Of a stretch of DNA of 39,553 nucleotides, positions 15,733 through 22,875 are shown piece by piece (the stretch's first letter is position 1; every line of letters starts with the position of its first letter). Below the pieces are notes generated by a model. The model did not search any database, had not been told where the DNA came from, and was given only the letters and a program-made list of their open reading frames with translations. The position numbers were made by a program, and so were the translations under genes. Source of the DNA: an uncultured Clostridia bacterium (lineage in GTDB: Bacteria; Bacillota; Clostridia; UBA1381); contig CAJTUY010000016.1 of assembly GCA_910579415.1 (NCBI GenBank), positions 1 to 39,553 of the forward strand, read 5' to 3'.

Positions 15733-16572
15733 TCACTCCATTATAAAGTTATCTATAAGACGTGTCTTACCGATATAAACCGCAGCAGCGCACAAAACAG
15801 GCTTATTTACCGAGTCAAGTCTTTCAAGCGTATTGAAGTCAACTATTTCCACGTAGTCAATTTTTGCAAGCGGCTCTTTTTCTATTTCAGCCGTTATTGC
15901 CTTTACAACCGTTTCAGTGTTTGTTTCGCCTCCGGTAATAATTTTCCTGCCGAGATTAAGCGCACGGCTCAGACACAGCGCCGCTTCTCTTTCCTCTGAA
16001 TTAAGATACGTATTGCGTGAGCTTTTAGCCAGTCCGTCTGCCTCACGTATAATAGGACAGCCTACAATTTCTATATCAAAATTCAAATCCTTAACCATTT
16101 TTCGTATTACGCATAACTGTTGGGCGTCCTTTTCGCCGAAATACGCTCTGTCTGGAGCGACAATATTAAAAAGCTTTGAAACTACCGTACACACTCCTGA
16201 GAAATGAATTGGACGCGTTTTTCCGCACAAAACCTTTGTTATTTTATTCATATCGACAAACGTGAGCGCATTATCATACATTTCCTCAGCGTTAGGGTTG
16301 AATATAAGGCTCGCTCCTGCACTTTCGCAAAGAGCCGCGTCCGCGTCTATATCACGCGGATAGCTTTCAAAATCCTCATTCGGCGCAAACTGCGTCGGGT
16401 TTACAAAATCACTTACTACCACACGGTCATTTTCTCTGACTGCGCGTTCAATAAGGCTTTTATGCCCTTCATGCAGATATCCCATTGTCGGGACAAGACC
16501 TACTGTAAGTCCCTCCCTTTTCCATTCTTTAACCGCTTTCCTTACTTCATATATCGTTTTAACAATACGCAC
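15733..16572 (-). CDS. panC: Pantothenate synthetase
   Basis: ATP-dependent ligation of pantoate and beta-alanine. The 279-aa class I-like nucleotidyltransferase shows VPTMGYLHEGHKSLI (HxGH ATP motif, about 27-41), NPTQFAPNEDFESYPR, FGEKDAQQL, and KSSRNTYL, the counterpart of KMSKS. It starts with GTG at 16572; GGAGG lies within the last codons of panB, which ends only 3 bases earlier. Central gene of the pan operon. Confidence 0.97.
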   Translation of the reverse strand: MRIVKTIYEVRKAVKEWKREGLTVGLVPTMGYLHEGHKSLIERAVRENDRVVVSDFVNPTQFAPNEDFESYPRDIDADAALCESAGASLIFNPNAEEMYDNALTFVDMNKITKVLCGKTRPIHFSGVCTVVSKLFNIVAPDRAYFGEKDAQQLCVIRKMVKDLNFDIEIVGCPIIREADGLAKSSRNTYLNSEEREAALCLSRALNLGRKIITGGETNTETVVKAITAEIEKEPLAKIDYVEIVDFNTLERLDSVNKPVLCAAAVYIGKTRLIDNFIME

Positions 16573-16575
16573 CGT

Positions 16576-17409
16576 CTATTCCTCCGTAATCTTTTCCATT
16601 ACTTCATCATCTATTTTAAAGGTATGTTCTGCGGCAGGAAATCTGCCCGATTTAACCTCTTCAAAATAGTATTTGAAGCCGTTTTTCATTGATGTTCCGA
16701 CATCTTCAAATTTCTTTGCAAATTTGGGAGTAAAATCAGAATACATTCCGAGCATATCCTGATACACCAGAACCTGACCGTCACAGCCTGCTCCTGCGCC
16801 TATTCCTATTACGGGAATTGTCAATTCATTAGATATATATTTCGCAAGCAGAGCAGGTACACACTCAATAACTACTGCAAACGCACCAGCCTCCTGCACC
16901 GCCTTAGCATCAGCAATAACCTGTTTTGCATCCGCAATACTCTTACCCTGAACCTTAAATCCGCCAAAGGCATTTACAGACTGCGGCGTCATTCCGATGT
17001 GACCCATAACAGGGATTGAAGCATCTACAATTGCACGGATATGTTCCGCAAATTTAACACCGCCCTCCAGCTTCACCGCATCGGCATAACCCTCTTTTAT
17101 AAGTCTACCCGCATTTTTAACAGCATCATAAACCGAAGTCTGATATGACATAAACGGCATATCGGTTACGACAAATGCATTTTTTGCTCCGCGCGCAACA
17201 GCCGCGCTGTGATGTATCATATCCTCCATCGTAACGGAAAGCGTATTTTCATAACCGAGCATAACCATCCCCAAAGAGTCCCCTACAAGTATTGCGTCAA
17301 CTCCTGCTTCGTCCTCCAGACATGCCGTTGAGTAATCATAGGCAGTAAGCATTGTTATCTTATTACCCTTTTGCTTTGCAGATTTAAAAGATGCAGTAGT
17401 AAATTTCAT
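16576..17409 (-). CDS. panB: 3-methyl-2-oxobutanoate hydroxymethyltransferase
   Basis: Makes ketopantoate from ketoisovalerate and methylene-tetrahydrofolate, the first committed step to pantothenate and CoA. This 277-aa TIM-barrel enzyme shows TAYDYSTA, VGDSLGMVMLGYENTLSVT (metal aspartate), MPFMSYQTS, VKLEGG, MGHIGMTPQS and GIGAGAGCDGQVLV. AAAGGAGAA precedes the ATG. The gene follows an unusually long leader with a terminator just before the ribosome site, so expression of the whole operon is probably attenuated. No panE or ilv gene is in view. Confidence 0.97.
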   Translation of the reverse strand: MKFTTASFKSAKQKGNKITMLTAYDYSTACLEDEAGVDAILVGDSLGMVMLGYENTLSVTMEDMIHHSAAVARGAKNAFVVTDMPFMSYQTSVYDAVKNAGRLIKEGYADAVKLEGGVKFAEHIRAIVDASIPVMGHIGMTPQSVNAFGGFKVQGKSIADAKQVIADAKAVQEAGAFAVVIECVPALLAKYISNELTIPVIGIGAGAGCDGQVLVYQDMLGMYSDFTPKFAKKFEDVGTSMKNGFKYYFEEVKSGRFPAAEHTFKIDDEVMEKITEE

Positions 17410-17430
17410 CTTAAATTCTCCTTTAATAAT

Positions 17431-17454
17431 TAAAAATCGCGTATTACACGCGAT
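17431..17454 (-). terminator. Attenuator-like terminator in the panB leader
   Basis: Minus strand ATCGCGT (17454-17448), five-base loop, ACGCGAT (17442-17436), then TTTTTA. It lies downstream of the promoter but before the panB start, 10 bases ahead of the ribosome site. Confidence 0.7.
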
Positions 17455-17590
17455 GAACAGACATATTCAAATAATGCCGCAGATTTTATCGGTCCTTGCT
17501 TCTCTTTCGGGTAAGCCGGATATTTACAGGGCATTTTAAATTATGATATTACTCAATCAGGTACAATTTTCATTGAAATACTGTCCATCA
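17452..17590 (-). ncRNA. Structured panB leader RNA (riboswitch or attenuator candidate)
   Basis: GATGGACAG (17589-17581) pairs with CTGTTCATC (17460-17452) in a nine-pair closing stem (one G-U), extended by TATT/AATA and CAA/TTG. Inside, AATGCC (17535-17530) pairs with GGCATT (17478-17473) around further short stems. The closing stem begins at the predicted 5' end and shares three bases with the terminator stem, so the two folds compete. It may be the known pan motif; that was not tested. Confidence 0.55.
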
Positions 17591-17596
17591 TTCTGT

Positions 17597-17625
17597 ATTT
17601 TATCATATTTAATTCATTATTACAA
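17597..17625 (-). promoter_or_regulatory. Sigma-A promoter of panBCD
   Basis: Minus strand TTGTAA (17625-17620), 17-base spacer, TAAAAT (17602-17597) with an extended TG. This predicts a start near 17590 and a ~180-base leader. Confidence 0.65.
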
Positions 17626-17645
17626 TAGTAAAAACAAATTATCTA

Positions 17646-17674
17646 TTGAAAAAATATCGGGATAGGTATATAAT
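17646..17674 (+). promoter_or_regulatory. Sigma-A promoter of galE
   Basis: TTGAAA (17646-17651), 17-base spacer, TATAAT (17669-17674), 32 bases before the start. Confidence 0.85.
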
Positions 17675-17705
17675 ATAGCTATACCAAATAACGGGAGGAA
17701 TTAAT

Positions 17706-18731
17706 ATGAAAATTTTAGTAACGGGCGGCGCAGGATATATCGGCAGCCATACCTGTGTGGAACTTTTAAATGCGGGCTATGACATTGTCGTACTTGATAA
17801 TCTTTACAATGCAAGCGAAAAATGTCTTGATGCCGTAAAAGAACTTACAGGAAAGGATTTTCCGTTTTACAAAACTGATTTACTTGACCTTGAAGGTACT
17901 GAAAAGGTGTTTAAAGAACATAAAATTGATGCTGTTATTCACTTCGCAGGTCTTAAGGCTGTCGGAGAGAGTACACGTATTCCGCTGACATATTACGATA
18001 ACAATATCACCGGTACTCTTCACCTGATGCAGGCTATGGAAAAGTACGGCTGTAATAATATTGTGTTCTCATCGTCCGCTACTGTTTACGGTGACCCTGA
18101 AAGAGTTCCTATTGTAGAAGCAGACAACAAGGGTGATAAAATTCTCACAACCAACCCTTACGGTACAACAAAGCTGTTTATAGAGAGAATTATGACAGAT
18201 GCTCAGAAAGCTAACCCTGATTTATCTGTCACTCTGCTCCGATATTTTAATCCGATAGGCGCGCATGAGAGCGGAAAGATGGGCGAAGACCCTAAGGGTA
18301 TTCCGAACAACCTTCTTCCGTATGTTGCACAGGTTGCAGTCGGCAAGCTCGAAAAGGTTCATGTTTTCGGTGATGACTACCCCACTCCCGACGGTACAGG
18401 TGTACGCGATTATATTCATGTTGTTGATTTGGCGATAGGTCACGTAAAGGCAATTGATAACTGCACAAATAAAAAAGGTGTTCATATTTATAATCTCGGT
18501 ACGGGCAACGGTTACAGCGTGCTTGACATTATAAAAGCATTTTCAAAGGCATGCGGAAAAGAGCTTCCGTATCAGATTGACCCTCGCAGACCGGGCGATA
18601 TTGCCGAATGTTACGCAGACCCGAAAAAGGCAAAAGAGGAGCTTGGCTGGACAGCTAAACGCGGCATTGACGAGATGTGCGCCGACAGTTGGAAATGGCA
18701 GTCGACACATCCTAACGGTTTTGAAGGATAA
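17706..18731 (+). CDS. galE: UDP-glucose 4-epimerase
   Basis: Interconverts UDP-glucose and UDP-galactose, for galactose use and for sugar-nucleotide supply. The 341-aa extended short-chain dehydrogenase has the NAD motif GGAGYIGSHT (residues 7-16), HFAGLKAVGES, the serine of SSSATVYG and the catalytic pair in NPYGTTKL (Tyr-x-x-x-Lys). LRYFNPIGAHESG and GTGVRDYIHVVDLA follow as in true GalE enzymes. GGGAGGAA precedes the ATG. It has its own promoter and a shared terminator, and is divergent from panB. Confidence 0.97.
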   Translation: MKILVTGGAGYIGSHTCVELLNAGYDIVVLDNLYNASEKCLDAVKELTGKDFPFYKTDLLDLEGTEKVFKEHKIDAVIHFAGLKAVGESTRIPLTYYDNNITGTLHLMQAMEKYGCNNIVFSSSATVYGDPERVPIVEADNKGDKILTTNPYGTTKLFIERIMTDAQKANPDLSVTLLRYFNPIGAHESGKMGEDPKGIPNNLLPYVAQVAVGKLEKVHVFGDDYPTPDGTGVRDYIHVVDLAIGHVKAIDNCTNKKGVHIYNLGTGNGYSVLDIIKAFSKACGKELPYQIDPRRPGDIAECYADPKKAKEELGWTAKRGIDEMCADSWKWQSTHPNGFEG

Positions 18732-18735
18732 CAAT

Positions 18736-18771
18736 GAAAAAGGACTGTTACAATGTAACAGTCCTTCACTT
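18736..18771. terminator. Bidirectional terminator between galE and the lipoprotein gene
   Basis: AAGGACTGTTAC (18740-18751), AAT, GTAACAGTCCTT (18755-18766): a perfect 12-bp stem. The T-run is best on the minus strand (TTTTTC). Confidence 0.85.
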
Positions 18772-18772
18772 T

Positions 18773-19330
18773 TTAAAAGTTAAATGTTTTTGTCAGCAAC
18801 GCATCATCCTGTGACTCAAATTCTTTAACCTCAATGTCAAGAGGCAGAGATTTATCACGCAGTTTATATGCCTGCTGTACCGTAATGCTGTCACCCGGAG
18901 CTACATGCTCGGCGCTTGCGACCATGTTTATGCCGTCTGTGCTTGCGATAACAGTACCGGTAAGTCTTGAATCATCCTGATATGCGTTTACCTCCATTGC
19001 GCCTGAGAACGGTACGGATGTATTCGACTTATTTTTAAAATTAAACGATACGACTACCGCCTCTTCGCCGTTATTGTCAACAATCTTTGCATCTTCAATT
19101 GTAACCTCATAATCACCTAGCTTACCGGAATACTCGTCCTTTGATGTGTCGGACGAAGCCGCATTGCCCGGAATCTTGTCCATATCAGCAGGCTGTGAAT
19201 ACGCATCTGAAACATCTGTCTGAGCTGTATTCTGAGGCTTAGTATCTGATGTGTTCTGCTTTTTTCCGCAGCCCGATACTGACAGAACCAGTATAAGCGC
19301 GGCTGTTATTATTGCTAAATTCTTTTTCAT
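18773..19330 (-). CDS. Lipoprotein with DUF5067-like domain
   Basis: A 185-aa exported lipoprotein. A basic start and hydrophobic segment (residues 4-17) run into the lipobox VSGC with Cys 21. A low-complexity Ser/Thr/Gln/Asp linker follows to about residue 68. The rest is an Ig-like beta domain of the DUF5067/DUF4352 kind (DYEVTIEDAKIVDNNGEEAVVVSFNFKNKS, then HVAPGDSITVQQAYKL). Such proteins are cell-surface lipoproteins of Gram-positive bacteria with no established role. AGGAAAGG precedes the ATG. It is transcribed alone, converging on galE and divergent from the HAD gene. Confidence 0.8.
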   Translation of the reverse strand: MKKNLAIITAALILVLSVSGCGKKQNTSDTKPQNTAQTDVSDAYSQPADMDKIPGNAASSDTSKDEYSGKLGDYEVTIEDAKIVDNNGEEAVVVSFNFKNKSNTSVPFSGAMEVNAYQDDSRLTGTVIASTDGINMVASAEHVAPGDSITVQQAYKLRDKSLPLDIEVKEFESQDDALLTKTFNF

Positions 19331-19366
19331 AGTCTTAATCCTTTCCTCAAATATTGATTATACCCA

Positions 19367-19394
19367 TACTACCACAGCGAATAAAAAAAATCAA
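19367..19394 (-). promoter_or_regulatory. Possible promoter of the lipoprotein gene
   Basis: Minus strand TTGATT (19394-19389), 16-base spacer, TAGTAT (19372-19367). A second TATAAT lies just downstream without a good partner. Confidence 0.4.
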
Positions 19395-19427
19395 GCGTTA
19401 CTGTCAAAAATTCATAATCTATTCACA

Positions 19428-19456
19428 TTGACATAACAATCTTTACGCGTTATAAT
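19428..19456 (+). promoter_or_regulatory. Consensus sigma-A promoter of HAD-malQ
   Basis: TTGACA (19428-19433), 17-base spacer, TATAAT (19451-19456): a full match to consensus. Confidence 0.9.
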
Positions 19457-19485
19457 TTAATATGAACGCATTTTGAAAGGACTTG

Positions 19486-20151
19486 ATGCAAGTGGATATA
19501 AAGGTATGTATTTTCGACCTTGACGGTACGCTTACCGATACAATACGCGCAATTGCGCATTTCGGCAATCTCGCGCTCAATGCATTCGGAATGAGCGGAT
19601 TTAGTGTCGAAAGCTATAAAAAATATGTCGGTGACGGACGCGATAAGCTTATACACCGCATTTTAAATGCGCATAATTCAGACACTCCCGAATTATTTGA
19701 GAAGGTAAGGGATGTATATGATTCTGCGTACGAAAGCGACTATCTCTACAACACAAATGCATATGACGGAATAAAAGAGCTGCTTTGCGAATTGAAAAAA
19801 CGCGGTATAAAAATTGCTGTATGCTCAAATAAACCCGATAATGTCGTACATTTTGTGACAGATAATATTTTCGGCGAAAACTTCTTTGACGCAGTATCGG
19901 GAGTAATAGACGGTATGCCCACAAAACCCAACCCGTATACTGCGCTTAAAATTGCCGGCAGTCTTAACGCAAAACCTGAGGAATGTTTTTTTCTCGGTGA
20001 TACTAATGTTGACATTTTTACCGCAAAAAATGCAAACATGTCATCTGTCGGCGTATTATGGGGATTTCGCACACAAGCTGAGCTTGAGGAAGCAGGCGCG
20101 GATTATATAGTATCAAATCCAAATAAAATTCTACAATTACTGGAGGGTTAA
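19486..20151 (+). CDS. HAD-family hydrolase, phosphoglycolate-phosphatase-like
   Basis: A 221-aa HAD phosphatase. Motif I is FDLDGTLTDT near residues 9-18 (nucleophile Asp). A helical C1 cap follows (YKKYVGDGRDKLIHRIL). Motif II is VCSNKP, motif III is the lysine in TKPNPYT, and motif IV is FLGDTNVDIFTA. This arrangement matches Gph/PGP-like enzymes; the physiological substrate is unknown and could be phosphoglycolate or a sugar phosphate. The ATG at 19486 follows AAAGGA by 4 bases; an in-frame GTG at 19492 is possible. malQ begins 3 bases after the stop, suggesting a sugar-phosphate role (inference). Confidence 0.88.
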   Translation: MQVDIKVCIFDLDGTLTDTIRAIAHFGNLALNAFGMSGFSVESYKKYVGDGRDKLIHRILNAHNSDTPELFEKVRDVYDSAYESDYLYNTNAYDGIKELLCELKKRGIKIAVCSNKPDNVVHFVTDNIFGENFFDAVSGVIDGMPTKPNPYTALKIAGSLNAKPEECFFLGDTNVDIFTAKNANMSSVGVLWGFRTQAELEEAGADYIVSNPNKILQLLEG

Positions 20152-20154
20152 TTT

Positions 20155-21630
20155 ATGAGAAAAAGCGGAATATTACTTCACATTTCCTCGCTGCCGTCCG
20201 ATTACGGTATCGGAACAATGGGCAAGGAAGCATATAAATTTGTTGATTTCTTAAAATCGGCGCGTCAGACCGCGTGGCAGATACTGCCCGTAGGTCCTAC
20301 AAGCTACGGCGACTCACCTTACCAGTCGTTCTCGACAAACGCAGGTAATCCGTATTTTATTGACCTTGATATATTGTGTGAGGAGGGGCTTCTGAAAAAA
20401 GAAGAATTTTCCCGTATTAACTGGGGCAGCGACAGCTCAAAGGTTGATTATGAGGCTGTTTACAAAAATCGTTTCAAGGTGCTGAAAAAAGCTTTTAACC
20501 GCTTTAAAACAGGTGATTTAACCGCTTTTCACACATTTTTAAATGAAAATGAAGCGTGGATTTCAAATTACGCGCTTTTTATGAGTATAAAAGATGCAAA
20601 CGATGGTATTTCATGGCTTGAATGGGATGAAGACCTTCGCAGACGTGATTCGCATGCACTTTGGGAGTTTAAATCGTCACATGAGGACGAAGTGTTTTTC
20701 TGGGAATTTTTACAGTTCAAGTTCTTTGAACAGTGGAATGCGCTGAAAAAATACGCAAATGAATCAGGTATTTCTATAATAGGCGATATTCCTATCTATG
20801 TCGCGCTTGACAGCGCAGAGGTATGGGTATACCCCGACTTGTTCCGGCTTGACAGCGACCTCATGCCGACAGCAGTTGCAGGCTGTCCGCCCGATGCTTT
20901 CTCGCCGACAGGTCAGTTGTGGGGAAATCCGCTCTACAACTGGGAGCGTCACAGAGAATTCGGATATAACTGGTGGATACAGCGGATACGCTCCTCAACA
21001 GAGCTTTATGATATTGTGCGTATAGACCATTTCAGAGGATTTGAAGGTTATTACGCTATTCCCTATGGTCATGAAACAGCAGAACATGGCGAATGGCAAA
21101 AAGGACCCGGTATGGATTTATTCAATGCAGTTAAAAGCGAGCTGGGCGAACTTCCGATTATCGCTGAGGATTTGGGATTCCTGACTGAGGACGTACATAA
21201 ACTGCTGCATGACAGCGGTTTTCCGGGCATGAAGGTGCTTGAATTTGCCTTTGACCCCAGCGAGGAAAGCAATTACCTGCCATATACATATACAAAAAAC
21301 AGCGTTGTATATGTAGGAACACATGATAACAACACTGTACTCGGTTGGTTAGACGAACTTGACAAAGCCATAATAGATTTCTGTAAAAAATATCTTGACA
21401 CCGAAAATGATATATTATGGAGGCTGATTAAAACAGCTATGGCAAGCGTAAGCGATACTGCTGTTATTCAGATGCAGGATTATCTAGGACTTGGCGCTCA
21501 GGCACGTATGAACGAGCCTTCCACGCTGGGCGGCAACTGGCAGTGGCGCATGACCAAACGCAGTGCAACCAAAACGCTTGCGGCAAAAATTGCGGACATT
21601 ACACGCACTTACGGCAGATGCCCGCGCTGA
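20155..21630 (+). CDS. malQ: 4-alpha-glucanotransferase (amylomaltase, GH77)
   Basis: Transfers alpha-1,4-glucan segments between maltodextrins, in starch or glycogen use. The 491-aa GH77 enzyme has ISSLPSDYGIGTMG at the N-terminus, GDIPIYVALDSAEVW, the nucleophile region YDIVRIDHFRGFEGYY, the acid in LPIIAEDLGFLT, and VYVGTHDNNTVLGW with the transition-state aspartate. GGAGGG lies 6 bases before the ATG. Second gene after the HAD phosphatase. It ends only one base from the converging radical SAM gene, and no terminator hairpin fits between them. Confidence 0.97.
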   Translation: MRKSGILLHISSLPSDYGIGTMGKEAYKFVDFLKSARQTAWQILPVGPTSYGDSPYQSFSTNAGNPYFIDLDILCEEGLLKKEEFSRINWGSDSSKVDYEAVYKNRFKVLKKAFNRFKTGDLTAFHTFLNENEAWISNYALFMSIKDANDGISWLEWDEDLRRRDSHALWEFKSSHEDEVFFWEFLQFKFFEQWNALKKYANESGISIIGDIPIYVALDSAEVWVYPDLFRLDSDLMPTAVAGCPPDAFSPTGQLWGNPLYNWERHREFGYNWWIQRIRSSTELYDIVRIDHFRGFEGYYAIPYGHETAEHGEWQKGPGMDLFNAVKSELGELPIIAEDLGFLTEDVHKLLHDSGFPGMKVLEFAFDPSEESNYLPYTYTKNSVVYVGTHDNNTVLGWLDELDKAIIDFCKKYLDTENDILWRLIKTAMASVSDTAVIQMQDYLGLGAQARMNEPSTLGGNWQWRMTKRSATKTLAAKIADITRTYGRCPR

Positions 21631-21631
21631 G

Positions 21632-22555
21632 TTACAGCTTTGCGCCCTGATATGTACCGCGTTTTAGCTTATCTATTTCATTAAGAACCACAAATTTTTT
21701 AAGACTCCACAAAGGACCTATCAGAGAATCACGTCCGCCATCGCCCGTAAGACGCTGAATAACCGTTTCGGGAGGTATTACCTCAAGCTGATTTACAATA
21801 GTCCGCACGTATGCCTCCCGTGACATCAGCTCAAATTCACCCCTGCCGTACATTTCGGCAAGACGCGTATTCTTTAAAACATGCAGAAGATGCAGTTTTA
21901 TGCAATGCGGCTTTAATGCGCCGACAACTACGGCGCTTTGTATCATCATTTTCTCCGTTTCACCCGGCAGCCCGTTTATAAGGTGAACGCATACATTTAT
22001 ATTCCGTTCAGTCAGTTTATTATAGCCTGACAAAAAGTCGGCATAGCTGTGACAGCGGTTTATTTTTTTACCCGTTTCGTCAAAAACCGATTGAAGCCCC
22101 AACTCAACTATTAAATATGTACGTTCGTTAAGCTCGGATAGATATTCGAGAACATCCTCCTCCAGACAGTCGGCACGCGTAGCAATACTTATTCCCACTA
22201 CATTATTACATGCCAGTACACCCTCAAAACGCTCGCGAAGTACAGACGCAGGAGCATAGGTATTCGTGTGAGCCTGAAAATAAGGTATGTATTTTGCTTC
22301 ACTCCATTTTTGGTGCATTTTTGTACGCACCTCATCAAACTGTGTAAGAATACTGTGCGACGGGTCGCCGGCAAAATCACCGCTTCCTCCCGAACAGTAT
22401 ATACAGCCTCCGATACCTTTTGTACCGTCTATGTTCGGGCAGGTGAAACCGCCGTTAAGCGCAACTTTAAAAACCTTGCACCCGAATTTTTGGTGCAGGT
22501 GATAATTCCATGTATGATATCTTTTATTGTCAAATGTATATTTAAAATTATTCAT
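21632..22555 (-). CDS. TIGR01212-family radical SAM protein
   Basis: A 307-aa radical SAM enzyme of the YhcC/TIGR01212 type. The cluster cysteines are 39, 51 and 54 in FTCPNIDGTKGIGGCIYCS, the wide CX11CX2C spacing of this Elp3-related family. Further signatures are YFQAHTNTYAP, ISIATRADCL, VELGLQS, HLINGLPGET and KLHLLHVLKNT. Its substrate is unknown. A terminator-like hairpin lies only 15 bases before the start and the ribosome site is weak, so the gene may be poorly or conditionally expressed. It converges on malQ. Confidence 0.92.
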   Translation of the reverse strand: MNNFKYTFDNKRYHTWNYHLHQKFGCKVFKVALNGGFTCPNIDGTKGIGGCIYCSGGSGDFAGDPSHSILTQFDEVRTKMHQKWSEAKYIPYFQAHTNTYAPASVLRERFEGVLACNNVVGISIATRADCLEEDVLEYLSELNERTYLIVELGLQSVFDETGKKINRCHSYADFLSGYNKLTERNINVCVHLINGLPGETEKMMIQSAVVVGALKPHCIKLHLLHVLKNTRLAEMYGRGEFELMSREAYVRTIVNQLEVIPPETVIQRLTGDGGRDSLIGPLWSLKKFVVLNEIDKLKRGTYQGAKL

Positions 22556-22569
22556 ATATTCTCTATGTA

Positions 22570-22596
22570 AAAAGCAGGACTATGCCTGCTTTTTTG
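22570..22596. terminator. Terminator between DUF1540 and the radical SAM gene
   Basis: AAAAGCAGG (22570-22578), six-base loop, CCTGCTTTT (22585-22593). On the minus strand the T-run is followed 15 bases later by the radical SAM start codon. Confidence 0.75.
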
Positions 22597-22616
22597 GGTT
22601 CTGAAATTGATTGTTG

Positions 22617-22793
22617 TTACTTCTTTAGCTGGAAAGAGGTACAATCAGTACACTCTACCATTGTAGGATTAGACTCATGTGTACCTACCTGAATAGTTGA
22701 AAGTGAGCAATAGTCTGCTGTATCACAGTGATTTGCACACTGTGTAACAGTACACTTAATGCTCTTGTTTTCTTTGCAAGTATCGCATCCCAT
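22617..22793 (-). CDS. DUF1540 small cysteine-rich protein
   Basis: A 58-aa protein read directly from the minus strand. It has eight cysteines at 3, 6, 14, 19, 23, 29, 48 and 51, in the pattern IKCTVTQCANHCDTADYCSLSTIQVG, then CTDC near the end. This is the DUF1540 arrangement found in many Clostridia and Bacilli, often small and metal-binding in appearance, with no settled function. GGAGGT lies 9 bases before the ATG. It lies 82 bases after clpE on the same strand and is closed by a terminator. Confidence 0.88.
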   Translation of the reverse strand: MGCDTCKENKSIKCTVTQCANHCDTADYCSLSTIQVGTHESNPTMVECTDCTSFQLKK

Positions 22794-22875
22794 AGTATTT
22801 TACCTCCATCTGATATTCCGCATCTGCGGTCTATACATAGTATCTGCACCGCATCTTTAAAATATCACAGGAAAA
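22794..22875 (-). promoter_or_regulatory. DUF1540 leader with two competing hairpins
   Basis: On the minus strand GCGGT and ACCGC can pair around a 17-base loop, while the CCGC of the second arm can instead pair with GCGG four bases on. The folds exclude each other just before the ribosome site. No terminator follows clpE here, so the gene may be read from clpE transcripts. Confidence 0.3.

Noticed and set aside
17535..17580. TPP riboswitch in the panB leader
   Set aside because: A minus-strand ACCTGATTGAGTAAT stretch resembles the thi box, but the CUGAGA half and the rest of the conserved core are missing.
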